Source: Paratractidigestivibacter sp963649365 (GTDB lineage: Bacteria; Actinomycetota; Coriobacteriia; Coriobacteriales; Atopobiaceae). From it: DNA of 47,795 nucleotides. The notes below the pieces were generated by a model. The model searched no databases and was not told the DNA's origin. It saw nothing but the letters and a program-made list of their open reading frames with translations. The stretch lies in contig CAVJHQ010000004.1 of NCBI GenBank assembly GCA_963649365.1, positions 1-47,795 of the forward strand, in the 5' to 3' direction. Positions 32,757 through 40,689 of the stretch are shown here, piece by piece. Position 1 is the first letter of the stretch, and every line of letters begins with the position of its first letter. Both the position numbers and the translations under genes were made by a program.

Positions 32757-32878
32757 GTTCGGAAGGCTTCCAAACTTCGGAAGGCTTCCGAACTATAGTT
32801 GCAAATCATATAACCGCAGGTAAACGCTGTGCCCGTTACGCGCAGCGCAGCCTTCTCAAGTTTGGAAGGCTTCCGAAC
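32757..32878. promoter_or_regulatory. Three 19-bp palindromic operator-like sites
   Basis: The copies are GTTCGGAAGGCTTCCAAAC (32757-32775), CTTCGGAAGGCTTCCGAAC (32775-32793) and GTTTGGAAGGCTTCCGAAC (32860-32878). Each is an almost perfect palindrome around GGAAG-G-CTTCC. The first two touch and the third lies 66 bp further. They look like binding sites for a dimeric regulator and are unrelated to the metal boxes. Confidence 0.65.
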
Positions 32879-32961
32879 TCGGAGAGGGGGGGAATACGGG
32901 GCCGAAGGTGCGATGAGGGGCCGGGTGCTCGGCACGGGGAGAAGTTCTGCATTGCGCTTGA

Positions 32962-33010
32962 GTTAACCATGGTGTACTCTTGCCTTGGCAAGAAGTAAGC
33001 TATGGCTAAC
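32962..33010 (+). promoter_or_regulatory. Metalloregulator boxes of the DUF3793-flavodoxin operon
   Basis: GTTAACCATGGTGTAC (32962-32977) and GTAAGCTATGGCTAAC (32995-33010) share the 16-bp palindromic pattern and lie 50-100 bp before the DUF3793 start. The 33-bp spacing puts them about three helical turns apart. Confidence 0.6.
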
Positions 33011-33061
33011 TACCACAGGGCTTCACAGCCATGCACGGGCAAGAACCGAAGGAGGTGCGCG

Positions 33062-33730
33062 ATGGGACAGGGTATCGACGGCTGCGTGGTCGATCCGCGC
33101 GAGGCGTCCTCGATGGAGGAGTGCGTCGAGTCCGAGTTCGTCCGCACCCTCGTCGCGCAGGCCGGGCTCGTGATTTCCGGCCACAAGCCCGCGGCCGTCT
33201 TCGGCTTTACGCCGCGCGCCTGGAAGTCGGGCGACGCCCGGCGCAAGCGGATGCTCTCGGCCCAGCTCTTCTCGCTGTATGCGGCCAAGACCGCCGCGTA
33301 CGGCGTGCGCCTCGCGTGGCTTGCCCGGCACGGCGAGGGGTGCATGCTGCTCGCATGGCGCCCGTCGCTGGTGGAGGCGCTTCTTGCCGGCGAAGAGAAC
33401 CGCGCGTTCCTCGCGCAGACAGGCTTGCCGTGCTCGACGGGCGACGCCCTGGCGACGGCGCTCGTCTCGAGGCTGCGGTCCTACTACGCGGGCCGCGCCG
33501 ACTTCCCGCACGAGGTCGGCCTGGTCCTCGGCTACCCGGTCGAGGACGTCCGGGGTTTCATGGCCGACGGCGGGCGCGGGGCGAAGGCGGTCGGTCGTTG
33601 GCGCTGCTACGGTGACGTGCGCGCCGCACGGGCCCGCTTCGAGGAGCTCAGCCGCGAGGAGCTCCGCTGCAAACGTCTTTATTCCGAGGGCGTTCCCATG
33701 AGGGAGCTCCTGCGGATGGGTGCGGCCTAG
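33062..33730 (+). CDS. DUF3793 family protein
   Basis: The 222-residue product fits DUF3793, a family often encoded next to flavodoxin and iron genes in Firmicutes and Coriobacteriia. Typical stretches are ISGHKPAAVFGF near residue 40, PHEVGLVLGYPVEDVRGFM near residue 150 and the C-terminal WRCYGDVRAARARF. No catalytic function is known. AAGGAGG precedes ATG 33062 at good spacing. The flavodoxin gene follows 61 bp later in the same direction, and two metal boxes lie upstream, so the pair is probably induced at low iron, when flavodoxin replaces ferredoxin. Confidence 0.85.
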   Translation: MGQGIDGCVVDPREASSMEECVESEFVRTLVAQAGLVISGHKPAAVFGFTPRAWKSGDARRKRMLSAQLFSLYAAKTAAYGVRLAWLARHGEGCMLLAWRPSLVEALLAGEENRAFLAQTGLPCSTGDALATALVSRLRSYYAGRADFPHEVGLVLGYPVEDVRGFMADGGRGAKAVGRWRCYGDVRAARARFEELSREELRCKRLYSEGVPMRELLRMGAA

Positions 33731-33791
33731 GGCAATAAGGGCCAGGTCGCAGAGGGTGCCCGCAAGGGCCATACAAAGGAGGATTTCCCTA

Positions 33792-34217
33792 ATGAGCAAG
33801 ATCGCAGTCGTTTACTGGACCGGCACCGGCAACACCGAGGCCATGGCCAACTCCGTCGTCGACGGCGCTGCCGCCGCGGGCGCCGAGGCCAAGGCCGTCC
33901 TCGTCTCCGAGTTCTCCGCCGACGACGTGGCCGCCTACGACGCGCTGGCCTTCGGCTGCCCCGCGATGGGCGCCGAGGAGCTCGAGTCCGACGAGTTCGA
34001 GCCCGTCTGGGAGGCCTGCAAGGGCGTGATCGGCGAGAAGCCCGTCGCGCTGTTCGGCTCCTACGGCTGGGGCGGCGGCGAGTGGATGGACTCCTGGAAG
34101 GAGGACGCCGAGGCCGCCGGCCTCAAGGTCGTCGACGCGCTTATTGCCAACGAGTCGCCCGACGATGAGGCCGTTGAGGCCTGCGAGGCGCTCGGCCGCG
34201 CGCTCGTCGAGGCGTAA
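33792..34217 (+). CDS. Flavodoxin
   Basis: The 141-residue product is a short-chain flavodoxin, an FMN electron carrier that substitutes for ferredoxin when iron is scarce. The phosphate-binding loop WTGTGNTE is at residues 9-16. The YDALAFGCPAMGAEELE and SYGWGGGEWM segments contribute to the flavin site. AAAGGAGG lies 9 nt before ATG 33792. It is very acidic and strongly codon-biased, so probably abundant. It shares an operon with DUF3793 and ends before a strong terminator. Confidence 0.95.
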   Translation: MSKIAVVYWTGTGNTEAMANSVVDGAAAAGAEAKAVLVSEFSADDVAAYDALAFGCPAMGAEELESDEFEPVWEACKGVIGEKPVALFGSYGWGGGEWMDSWKEDAEAAGLKVVDALIANESPDDEAVEACEALGRALVEA

Positions 34218-34304
34218 GTTTGCTCGACGTAGCCTTTGAGCTGCACTTTGTTTAACCCTGCCTAAGGCGGTGGACCCTCTCCCCGCCGCCTAAGGCCATC
34301 CCAA

Positions 34305-34341
34305 GCGCCGCCTGCCACCCCTCAGCAGGCGGCGCGTTTTC
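34305..34341 (+). terminator. Intrinsic terminator after flavodoxin
   Basis: GCGCCGCCTGC (34305-34315) pairs perfectly with GCAGGCGGCGC (34325-34335), followed by GTTTTCG. The 3' untranslated stretch before it carries GGACCCTCTCCCCGC (34272-34286), also found in the candidate small RNA. Confidence 0.85.
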
Positions 34342-34451
34342 GTTGCGTCGCTTACGGCGCGCTGCCTTGGTGCAGGCCGCCCCGAGCCGCCCGAGCCGCC
34401 CTGAACCGCCCCAAAGAGCCCGTCTCGCTCACTCCGGCCGCCGCGCGCGGG

Positions 34452-34476
34452 TATCATAGGAGTTTGTAAAACTCCT
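34452..34476 (+). promoter_or_regulatory. Candidate -10 and palindrome upstream of the GtrA-like gene
   Basis: TATCAT (34452-34457) resembles a -10. It is followed at once by the perfect palindrome AGGAGTTT-GTA-AAACTCCT (34458-34476), placed as an operator or a 5' hairpin. GGTATCAT occurs again at 36013 before the SecB-like gene. Confidence 0.45.
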
Positions 34477-34500
34477 CACCTTCGAAAGGCCCAACTCACC

Positions 34501-34896
34501 GTGCGCAAGCTCATTGAACAGTTCCTCAAGTTCGGCGTCGTCGGCGCCATCGCCTTCTGCATCGACTACGGCGTCCTTATGCTCCTCTCGCAGGGGCTCG
34601 GTTTGGATCCGGTGCTCTCCGCCGCCATCTCGTTCTGCGTGAGCGTGATCTTCAACTACCTCGCGTCCATGAAGTACGTTTTCCAGCGTCGCGACGACAT
34701 GAGCCGCCAGCGCGAGTTCGTCGTCTTCATCGCGCTCTCCGTCGTGGGCCTGGGCATCAACGAGCTCGTCATGCTCGCCGGCACCTCCGCCCTCGGCACC
34801 TCCGCCCTCGCCGTCACCTTTACCAAGCTCGTGGCCACCGCCGTGGTCATGGTCTGGAACTTCCTCAGCAGAAAGAAGTGGCTCGAGGCCAAGTAG
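34501..34896 (+). CDS. GtrA-family membrane protein
   Basis: The 131-residue product has four hydrophobic helices and the GtrA signature: an N-terminal FLKFGVVGAIAFCIDYGVL, then FNYLASMKYVFQ in the middle and WNFLSRKKWLEAK at the end. GtrA-like proteins help move lipid-linked sugars or are partners of surface-polysaccharide enzymes. The start is a GTG at 34501 behind GAAAGG. Its 3' end is duplicated as a broken copy at about 35906-36004. Confidence 0.9.
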   Translation: MRKLIEQFLKFGVVGAIAFCIDYGVLMLLSQGLGLDPVLSAAISFCVSVIFNYLASMKYVFQRRDDMSRQREFVVFIALSVVGLGINELVMLAGTSALGTSALAVTFTKLVATAVVMVWNFLSRKKWLEAK

Positions 34897-34952
34897 GGGA
34901 GAGCGCGCAGACTCATTTGGTCTTAGTGAGTCGTCTACATTGAGTAATCAAA

Positions 34953-35102
34953 ATGTTAAACGTTTACTTCGATGATCTGATAAAGAAGGAGACGGCCGGA
35001 ACTGCTTTTGAGTACAAGAAGTCCGAGCTTGCCGAAACCTATTCCGTTGAGGCCAACGCCTCTAAGGTCATGGCACTCATTGCCTGCAGAAACGTTCGCT
35101 AG
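34953..35102 (+). CDS. Small ORF of 49 residues, probably a gene remnant
   Basis: The frame starts MLNVYFDDLIKKETAGTAF and ends at 35102. It is shorter than the usual gene-calling limit. Codon use is moderately host-like, and the sequence looks like part of a larger protein, but no family is recognised. There is no good ribosome site. It sits between the gtrA gene and a terminator, in a stretch scarred by duplication, so a fragment is more likely than a working peptide gene. Confidence 0.3.
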   Translation: MLNVYFDDLIKKETAGTAFEYKKSELAETYSVEANASKVMALIACRNVR

Positions 35103-35117
35103 TCTGCGTTATTAAAA

Positions 35118-35154
35118 GGGGCGCCTCGCCGTTTAGCTCGCGGCAAGGCGCCCC
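35118..35154 (-). terminator. Terminator after the DJ-1/PfpI gene
   Basis: GGGGCGCCT (35118-35126) and AGGCGCCCC (35146-35154) form a stem. On the minus strand it is followed by TTTTAAT, serving the DJ-1/PfpI gene; on the plus strand by TATTTC, so it may act both ways. Confidence 0.75.
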
Positions 35155-35200
35155 TATTTCGATGCTTGTTGCGTGCTTGTGGCCGTTGGCCGTGCGTCGC

Positions 35201-35779
35201 CTAGATCTCGATCTTCGCTCCCATGAGCTTGACGAACTCGCGGACGATGGCGGTGTCGCCGGGCCAAGCGGGGGAGGTCACGAGGTTCTTGTCCACAACG
35301 GCCTCGTCGACCTCAACGGGCACGTACTCGCCGCCAGCGAGCGTGATGTCGGGGCCGACGGCGGGGTAGGCGGTCGCCTTGTAGCCGGAAAGAACGCCGG
35401 CCGCGGTAAGGACCTGCGGGCCGTGGCAGATGGCGGCGACGGGCTTGTTCGCGGCGAAGAACTCACGCACGATCTCGAGCACGCGCTCGTTAAGACGGAT
35501 GTACTCAGGCGCGCGGCCGCCGGTAATGAAAAGGCCCTCGTAGTCGGCGGTGTCGACGGAGTCGAAGTCGGCCGTGAGCGCGAAATTGTGTCCGCGCAGC
35601 TCGGTGTAGGTCTGCTCGCCGAGGAAGTCGTGGACGGCGGTGGCCACCGTCTCGCCGGCCTTCTTGTCCGGGCAGACGGCGTCGACCTGGTAGCCGAGGA
35701 CGCCGAGCGCCTGGAAGGGGACCATCGTCTCGTAGTCCTCGGTGAAGTCGCCGCAGAGAAGAAGCACTTTCTTAGCCAT
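35201..35779 (-). CDS. DJ-1/PfpI family protein
   Basis: The 192-residue product belongs to the DJ-1/PfpI superfamily (class I glutamine amidotransferase-like fold). The nucleophile elbow is AAICHGPQVL (Cys near residue 117), the conserved glutamate lies near the N-terminus (CGDFTEDYETMVPFQAL), and GLFITGGRAPEY precedes the elbow. Members act as chaperones, deglycases or glyoxalases, and the substrate here is not evident. ATG 35779 follows AAAGGAAT. It is transcribed alone, with a terminator downstream, and is bracketed by the intact gtrA-like gene and a broken copy of its 3' end. Confidence 0.92.
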   Translation of the reverse strand: MAKKVLLLCGDFTEDYETMVPFQALGVLGYQVDAVCPDKKAGETVATAVHDFLGEQTYTELRGHNFALTADFDSVDTADYEGLFITGGRAPEYIRLNERVLEIVREFFAANKPVAAICHGPQVLTAAGVLSGYKATAYPAVGPDITLAGGEYVPVEVDEAVVDKNLVTSPAWPGDTAIVREFVKLMGAKIEI

Positions 35780-35905
35780 CGTGGATTCCTTTCGGTCGTG
35801 GATTTTCTTTCGATGGTTATCAAACTAGTCGGATGCTCAACGTCGGCTCCGTTCGATTCGGCAGAAGGCCGAGAGCGAATCGCAAACGACTTTATGCTTT
35901 CCAGC

Positions 35906-36004
35906 ACCTCAGCCCTCGCCGTCAACTTCACCAAGTTTGTCGCCATCGCCGTGGTTATGGTCTGGAACTTCCTCAGCAGGAAGAAGTGGCTGGAGGCCAA
36001 GTAG
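35906..36004 (+). pseudogene. Broken second copy of the gtrA 3' end
   Basis: The last 33 codons of the gtrA-like gene are repeated here with changes (TSALAVNFTKFVAIAVV, then WNFLSRKKWLEAK and a TAG). No start or upstream part remains. It is preceded by unrelated sequence and followed 50 bp later by the SecB-like gene. It is the scar of a duplication or recombination that left the DJ-1/PfpI gene between the two copies. Confidence 0.85.
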
Positions 36005-36053
36005 GGGTTGGCGGTATCATTTGAGTCGACCACCGCTAGTTTAGGAGCCATAT

Positions 36054-36587
36054 ATGAGCGCCGAAAGCATTGACCTTGCAATTGCACTTGAGAGCATCCG
36101 GCTCATCGAGTCGTATTTTCACGTTAACCCGCCTCGCGGTTCCAAGCTTCAGAGCAGCCTAGACATTAAGTTGCCGCATTGGTTCTACAACGACGGTTCG
36201 GAGGGCAATCACCCGCAGCTCAGTGGTATGGTTAACGTGAGCTTCATGCTAAGCGACGGTCCTGCGCCCAAACAGATTACTCCGAACAATGCCGATAAGA
36301 TTGCTATGTCGTATGGCTGCACCGTTGATGTCCGCGTCGGATCTCCCGCCATGGGCGATGCCATCCCCTCTGGCAAGCACGTGACCATTGAGGACGACGA
36401 CCTCGAGGCGCATCGCAATAAGCGTATGGAAAGTAGCCTCATTCGTGAGCTTCTCGAGTCAGCCTATTCCTTCGCTTCTACTCGCCTCGTCGAGGCCTCC
36501 AGCCTCTCTCCGATGGGGCCGATTACTATGCCGCTGCCAGATTACGACGCCTTGATGGAGAAGATCGAGTCTCAAAAGGCCGATTAG
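36054..36587 (+). CDS. SecB-like protein
   Basis: The 177-residue product has the outline of a SecB-like chaperone. The N-terminal strand LESIRLIESYFHVNP resembles the start of SecB domains, alternating strands follow, and the end ASSLSPMGPITMPLPDYDAL resembles the SecB C-terminal PPINFDAL motif. SecB binds unfolded proteins and in many bacteria stabilises antitoxins or exported proteins. The class normally lacks canonical SecB, so this may be a divergent solitary member. ATG 36054 follows TAGGAG. GC is lower than in the neighbours. No toxin-antitoxin pair is adjacent. The family call is tentative. Confidence 0.5.
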   Translation: MSAESIDLAIALESIRLIESYFHVNPPRGSKLQSSLDIKLPHWFYNDGSEGNHPQLSGMVNVSFMLSDGPAPKQITPNNADKIAMSYGCTVDVRVGSPAMGDAIPSGKHVTIEDDDLEAHRNKRMESSLIRELLESAYSFASTRLVEASSLSPMGPITMPLPDYDALMEKIESQKAD

Positions 36588-36622
36588 CTTCTGCGATTCG
36601 TTTGCTTTTATTTGAAAAGAAA

Positions 36623-36653
36623 GAAGGGGCCACGTGTTGCGTGAGGCCCCTTC
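36623..36653. terminator. Bidirectional terminator between the SecB-like and cell-wall-binding genes
   Basis: GAAGGGGCC (36623-36631) pairs with GGCCCCTTC (36645-36653). On the minus strand it is followed by TTTCTTTTC, on the plus strand by ATC. It separates two convergent genes. Confidence 0.8.
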
Positions 36654-36672
36654 ATCTAACCGTTTGATGAAT

Positions 36673-37980
36673 TCATACTTCCTTGTTCGAATCGGTAGTG
36701 TCTGACCCTGAAGTCGAATCGGGGTTCGGCTCCGGTTCAGTCCCCGTATCGGTCTCCAGTTCCTTGTATTCTGGAATCCACTTGCCGTCCTTGCCGACGT
36801 AATACTTGCCGTCAATCCATTGGCTTGTGGCCATGGTACCGTCTTCGAGCAGGTAATAATCGCCGATCCACTTGCTCCTTGCAGCTGCGCCGCCCTGCTC
36901 GAAGTAGTACCAGCGGCTGTCCTCGGAAATCCAACCGGTTGCCATTGAGCCACTCTCTGTGAAGAAATAGACATCGTCGCCGACCTTCGTCAGCCCCGTG
37001 TCCATGGCTCCGTACTTGCCAAAGTGGTACCAAAAGCCGTTAACCTGGCTCCATTGCTTCTTTGCGATTCTGCCAGAGGAATCGGCATAGTACCAATTGT
37101 CCTGGTATATGATCCAGCCAGTTGCCATGGCACCGGAATCTGTCAGATAGTACTCATCGCCCCAGTACGAGAACCAGCCAGTGAGCATTCTACAGTTGGT
37201 TGTGTGCATAAAGTACCAGGTGTCATCGCGCAACAACCACCCAGTGTGGAAGCATCCGGAATCGTCCGCATAATACCAAGTCTCGGCTTCCTCGTCGTAA
37301 ATCCAGCCGGTGCGCATGGCGCCGGTGTCGGCGAGCTCGTAGTAGGTACCGTCGAGGTTCAGGCGCCCCGTCTGCATGACGCAGGTGTCGGGGTTGAAGT
37401 AGTACCATGTCTCGCCGACTCTCTCCCAGCCCCTGGCGAGCGCTCCAGACGCTGTGGCGTAGGCCCAAGTCTCGGCTTCCTCGTCGTAGATCCAGCCTGT
37501 CTTCATGGCGCCGGTTTCGGCGAAATAGTAATACAAGCCGCCAATCTCGACTAAGCCGGTGGCCATGCGAGATTCGCTATCAAACCAGTACCACGTGCTT
37601 CCGAGTAGCCTCCACGTGTCGTGGTCGAGCGCTCCTGAGGAGGCGGCGTAATACCAAACGCCCGTAGTATCGTCTTGCGCCCAGCCGGTTGCCATTAGGT
37701 GCGTCTCGGCGTCGATGTAGTAAGGAATGCCGTCGATTACCTGGTATCCAGTGACTTCAACTCCATTAACCAGGTATTTCCAGCCCTTCTCGCTGTGCTC
37801 CCAGGAGCCCTTGGGGGAAGTCTCGGAAGGCTCTTCGGGTTCAGCGTCTTCATCGGGGGCCTGGGCTTGCGTAGACGGGGGCTCGATGCCTTCGCCTACG
37901 GCGAATGCGGGAACAGACGCGATCGATATGGCGAGAGCCGCTCCAAGAGCGGCGATGATTGCGGGGTGCTTGTGCGTCAT
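36673..37980 (-). CDS. Secreted choline-binding-type repeat protein
   Basis: The 435-residue product has a signal peptide (hydrophobic IIAALGAALAISIASV and an AFA cleavage site near residue 27), an acidic linker, then about 16-17 repeats of about 20 residues of the form GWxxxxxxWYYxxxxGxMxTG, typical of cell-wall/choline-binding (CW_1) repeats. No catalytic domain is present. A Thr/Ser/Asp-rich tail ends it. Such proteins attach to phosphocholine on teichoic acids through pairs of aromatic residues. The ATG has AGGAAAGAAG upstream. It belongs with the lic genes to its right and with two similar proteins, so it is probably a structural or adhesive surface protein. Confidence 0.88.
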   Translation of the reverse strand: MTHKHPAIIAALGAALAISIASVPAFAVGEGIEPPSTQAQAPDEDAEPEEPSETSPKGSWEHSEKGWKYLVNGVEVTGYQVIDGIPYYIDAETHLMATGWAQDDTTGVWYYAASSGALDHDTWRLLGSTWYWFDSESRMATGLVEIGGLYYYFAETGAMKTGWIYDEEAETWAYATASGALARGWERVGETWYYFNPDTCVMQTGRLNLDGTYYELADTGAMRTGWIYDEEAETWYYADDSGCFHTGWLLRDDTWYFMHTTNCRMLTGWFSYWGDEYYLTDSGAMATGWIIYQDNWYYADSSGRIAKKQWSQVNGFWYHFGKYGAMDTGLTKVGDDVYFFTESGSMATGWISEDSRWYYFEQGGAAARSKWIGDYYLLEDGTMATSQWIDGKYYVGKDGKWIPEYKELETDTGTEPEPNPDSTSGSDTTDSNKEV

Positions 37981-38033
37981 ACGCGAACTTCTTTCCTAGG
38001 TGTTGGGGATTGCGAGAGTAAAGCGGTTCACGC

Positions 38034-40164
38034 TTAGACGGCGTCGGCTTCCCTGTACCCGGGGACCCAAAGGCCGTCGTCCCCAACGTAATAGGGGCCG
38101 ATCCATGTGTTCCGGGCCATAATGCCATCGGAGTTGACGTAATAGTTGCCGATCCAGCAGCTCGTCAGAAGGGCACCGGAGCCGTCAAGGAAATACCAGT
38201 CGCGGTCGAGAAGCAACCACCCGGTAGCCATTGCGCCGGATTTCTCAAGGTAATAGGTTGTGGCTCCGTCGTTGTACCATCCGGTTTGCATAACGCCGGA
38301 GCTGGACAGGGCATACCAGCGGCCCTTTACATAAATCCACCCGGTTGCCATCGAGCCTGAATCCGACAGGAAATACCAATTCCCGTCGACTAGGGTCCAG
38401 CCAGTTGCCATAGCGCCGGATTCGGTCAAGTAATACCAAGCGCCGCCTACGTACTCCCAGCCGGTCGCCATAATGCCGGAGTTCCTGAGGAAATACCAAG
38501 AACCTTCCAGCACCCAATCGGTCTGCATGGCGCCCGAATCGGAGAAATAATACCAATCGTTGTTTACCTTATGCCAGCCGGTAGCCATATCGCCGCCGTC
38601 GCAGAGGTAGTACCAAGCGTTGCCGTCGTGCAACCACCCGGTCGCGTTCTCGCCGCTCTCGAGGATGTAATACCAAGCATCGCCGATGTGGTTCCAGCCC
38701 TTAAGGGAAGCTACGCCGAGCCATGCGCCAGAGGATGAGAAGATATTGCTCTGGCCGTCGATGATGACCGAGCCGGTGGCCATGATGCCTGAGCCGGGCC
38801 GCAGGTAGTACCAAACATCAGAGATTCTGAGCCAACCTGTCTGAGTGACACCATCTTTGAAGTAATACCAAAGGTCTCCGACCTGCTGCCAACCATCGGC
38901 CAAGTGACCGTCGGGGTCTACGTAGATGCTCTCGCGGTCTTCGCCGTCGCCCTCGTCGATCCAAGCCCCCGACGTGCTTTCGTCGGAATTGTCAAAAAAT
39001 ACTTGGCCTGCGTCGGAGTCGTACCAGCCTGAGAGAGTAACCGGAACGCCGTTTTCAAAGGCATGGTAATGCTTCGTGTAGCGATTACGCCGCAGCTCAA
39101 GCCCGAAGTTTGGAGCATTGGTGGTCGTTTGACCGTTTGCGAATTCGACCACGATTGCCTTTACGCCGGCATCGGCGAACTCTCCGGCGGTGTAGAGCCT
39201 CGTCCCCACAGAAGTTAACGCTCTGAGAGTCGTCTCGGACATGTTCCAAAAAATACTGGTCTGGAATGCAATGGTGGGGGAGAGCGCCTCGATAAAGGCG
39301 GTGCTGCCCGATCCGGGGTGACCGTGGTGTCCGAGCTTCAAAAAGTCAACGTGACCGATTTGCGGCCCGAGCTCGTCCTCGTCGCCGTCAAAGTTGCAGA
39401 TGTCGCCAGCTAAAAATGCCGTCTGCCCGCCAGCTGTCACCTTGACGCCGAGCGAGAACCAGTTGCCATCGCTTGAACCGTCGGTCTGGTAGGAAGGATC
39501 GGTGTTCATGATCTGTATGAGCGCGTCTCCGAGGNNNNNNNNNNAACGTCGGGGTTGCGGTTGTCGACCCCGCCTCGGGCGCTACGGATGCGTCCTCGTC
39601 ATAGTCGAGGATCAACGACGCGCCCACTGCTTCGGCGGCCGCAACTAGCTTGTCGTAGACATACTGGTTATCCCAGAGTCCATTGGGGTTGAGGATGTAC
39701 GAATCATCGTAGCGCTGCGTGTAGACCCGCCGGGGCTTGAACGTCTCGATGATGGTCGAGGCTGACCCGATGTGGTCGGAGTGCGGGTGCGTCCCGATGT
39801 AGAACTCGAAGTTCTCGGACGTGATGCCGAGCGACTGCATGTACGCGACGACCTCGTCCTCCTGGCCTTGGCCTTCGGTCGTTCCCATGCGCTGGGGGTA
39901 ACGCGGGTCGCTGCCGTCGGGGTAGTCATTGCTCTCCCCGGAGTCGACCATGCCAAAGTGACCGTTGCTCTCGATGATGATGGCGTCCGTGCCGATAAAG
40001 GACATCACGTGGATGCGGGCGGAGTCGGTGTCGCCCTGCTGGGCGAGTGCTTCCTGCGGGGAAGCGAATACCACCACAGCCGAAATAACACAGATGAATG
40101 CCACCAGCGGCATCAATATAGATTTAAGGACCCTTGCCATGTAGTCGTTGGAATAGTCTCTCAT
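38034..40164 (-). CDS. cbpE: Pce/CbpE-like phosphorylcholine esterase with choline-binding repeats (gap in sequence)
   Basis: The N-terminal half is a secreted metallo-beta-lactamase-fold domain: a hydrophobic signal segment, HFGMVDSGESNDYPDGSD, then THPHSDHIGS (metal-binding His and Asp near residues 125-134), later GHHGHPGSG. The block order and NGLWDN-VYDKL spacing match pneumococcal Pce (CbpE), which removes phosphocholine from teichoic acid. The C-terminal half has about 15 choline-binding repeats. Ten n at 39535-39544 break the frame: the flanking parts agree only if the real gap is not 10 bases (for example 9 or 12). ATG 40164 is chosen because the signal peptide follows it directly. 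About 700 residues in all. The product assignment to the MBL-repeat family is firm; the exact substrate is inferred. Confidence 0.85.
39535..39544. other. Assembly gap of ten unknown bases in the cbpE-like gene
   Basis: The reading frames on the two sides differ by one base if the ten n are taken literally. The number is therefore probably a placeholder, not a true frameshift. The gap falls between the N-terminal metal-binding part and the second half of the same domain. Confidence 0.97.
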
Positions 40165-40689
40165 TGACTCTCGCTTCAATTGTTCGGATAGCCTGGTATG
40201 TATGTTAATCGCCCTATTATCGGCGGCACAGGGGGAGGCGCTCCAAGGCCAAAATCTCTGCATCTGCTCTGCGTAAGGTTGCTCTTTGTGCTCTGTAGAG
40301 TTGGCTCGCGGTAGCGTCTGCCTGCTGCCCACGCCCAAAGAGAATCCCCTTGGTCGCGTCTTGTGACCAGGGGGATTTCCTAAACGAAGCCCTCGATTAC
40401 TCTAGCGCCAGATTGCCTTACCAGCCCCATTGGGGTGTATACGTTGTTGTGTAGTAGTTTAGCCATTCGGTAAGAGACATTGTCCGTGCGGTACCCACGT
40501 TGTCCATAACCGTGTTAGCTCCGATGTATATGCATATGTGTCCGTAGATACTACCCAAGTAGGGAATAGGGAAATGTAGATAATCCTGGCATCATGTTGC
40601 GTGGCGAGCAGAATGGCCGCTCAGTCAATTTACTGAACGGCCACATTAAGTAATTGAGTAGCGCCAGTTACTTCTGTTGAGGCACTAGC
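40165..40689. other. Intergenic region with a gene remnant
   Basis: No intact gene is seen. The left part is the probable promoter area of the cbpE-like gene. The middle (40418-40600) holds a degraded NlpC/P60 fragment. A hairpin GGCCGCTCAG/CTGAACGGCC lies at about 40613-40640 and may end the repeat-protein gene to the right. Confidence 0.6.
40418..40600 (-). pseudogene. Remnant of an NlpC/P60-type cell-wall hydrolase
   Basis: On the minus strand the last codons before the TAA at 40418-40420 read HFPIPYLGSIYGHICIYIGA, NTVMDNVGTARTMSLTEWL and TTTYTPQWGW, the typical C-terminal part of NlpC/P60 or related peptidoglycan amidases. Before it, ILLATQHDA is in a different frame, so a frameshift separates the two. 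No start or catalytic Cys is left. It is a scar of a lost secreted hydrolase, of the kind that often carries choline-binding repeats. Confidence 0.75.

Larger units (their letters stand above)
32333..33061. other. Long regulatory region between the Nramp and DUF3793 genes
   Basis: No gene is seen in 729 bp. It holds four to five copies of a metal-box-like 16-mer (32365, 32467, 32490, 32962, 32995), a free-standing terminator (32678-32711) and three 19-bp palindromes (32757, 32775, 32860). It looks like two divergent control regions with a small transcript between them. Confidence 0.7.

Noticed and set aside
32860..32878. CRISPR-like spacing of the GGAAGGCTTCC palindromes
   Set aside because: There are only three copies with unequal spacing (0 and 66 bp) and no cas genes nearby. 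They are palindromic like operators.
38034..40164. True frameshift splitting the esterase gene in two
   Set aside because: The frame change coincides exactly with the ten-n gap, and both halves belong to one Pce-like domain. An artefact of gap length is far more likely.
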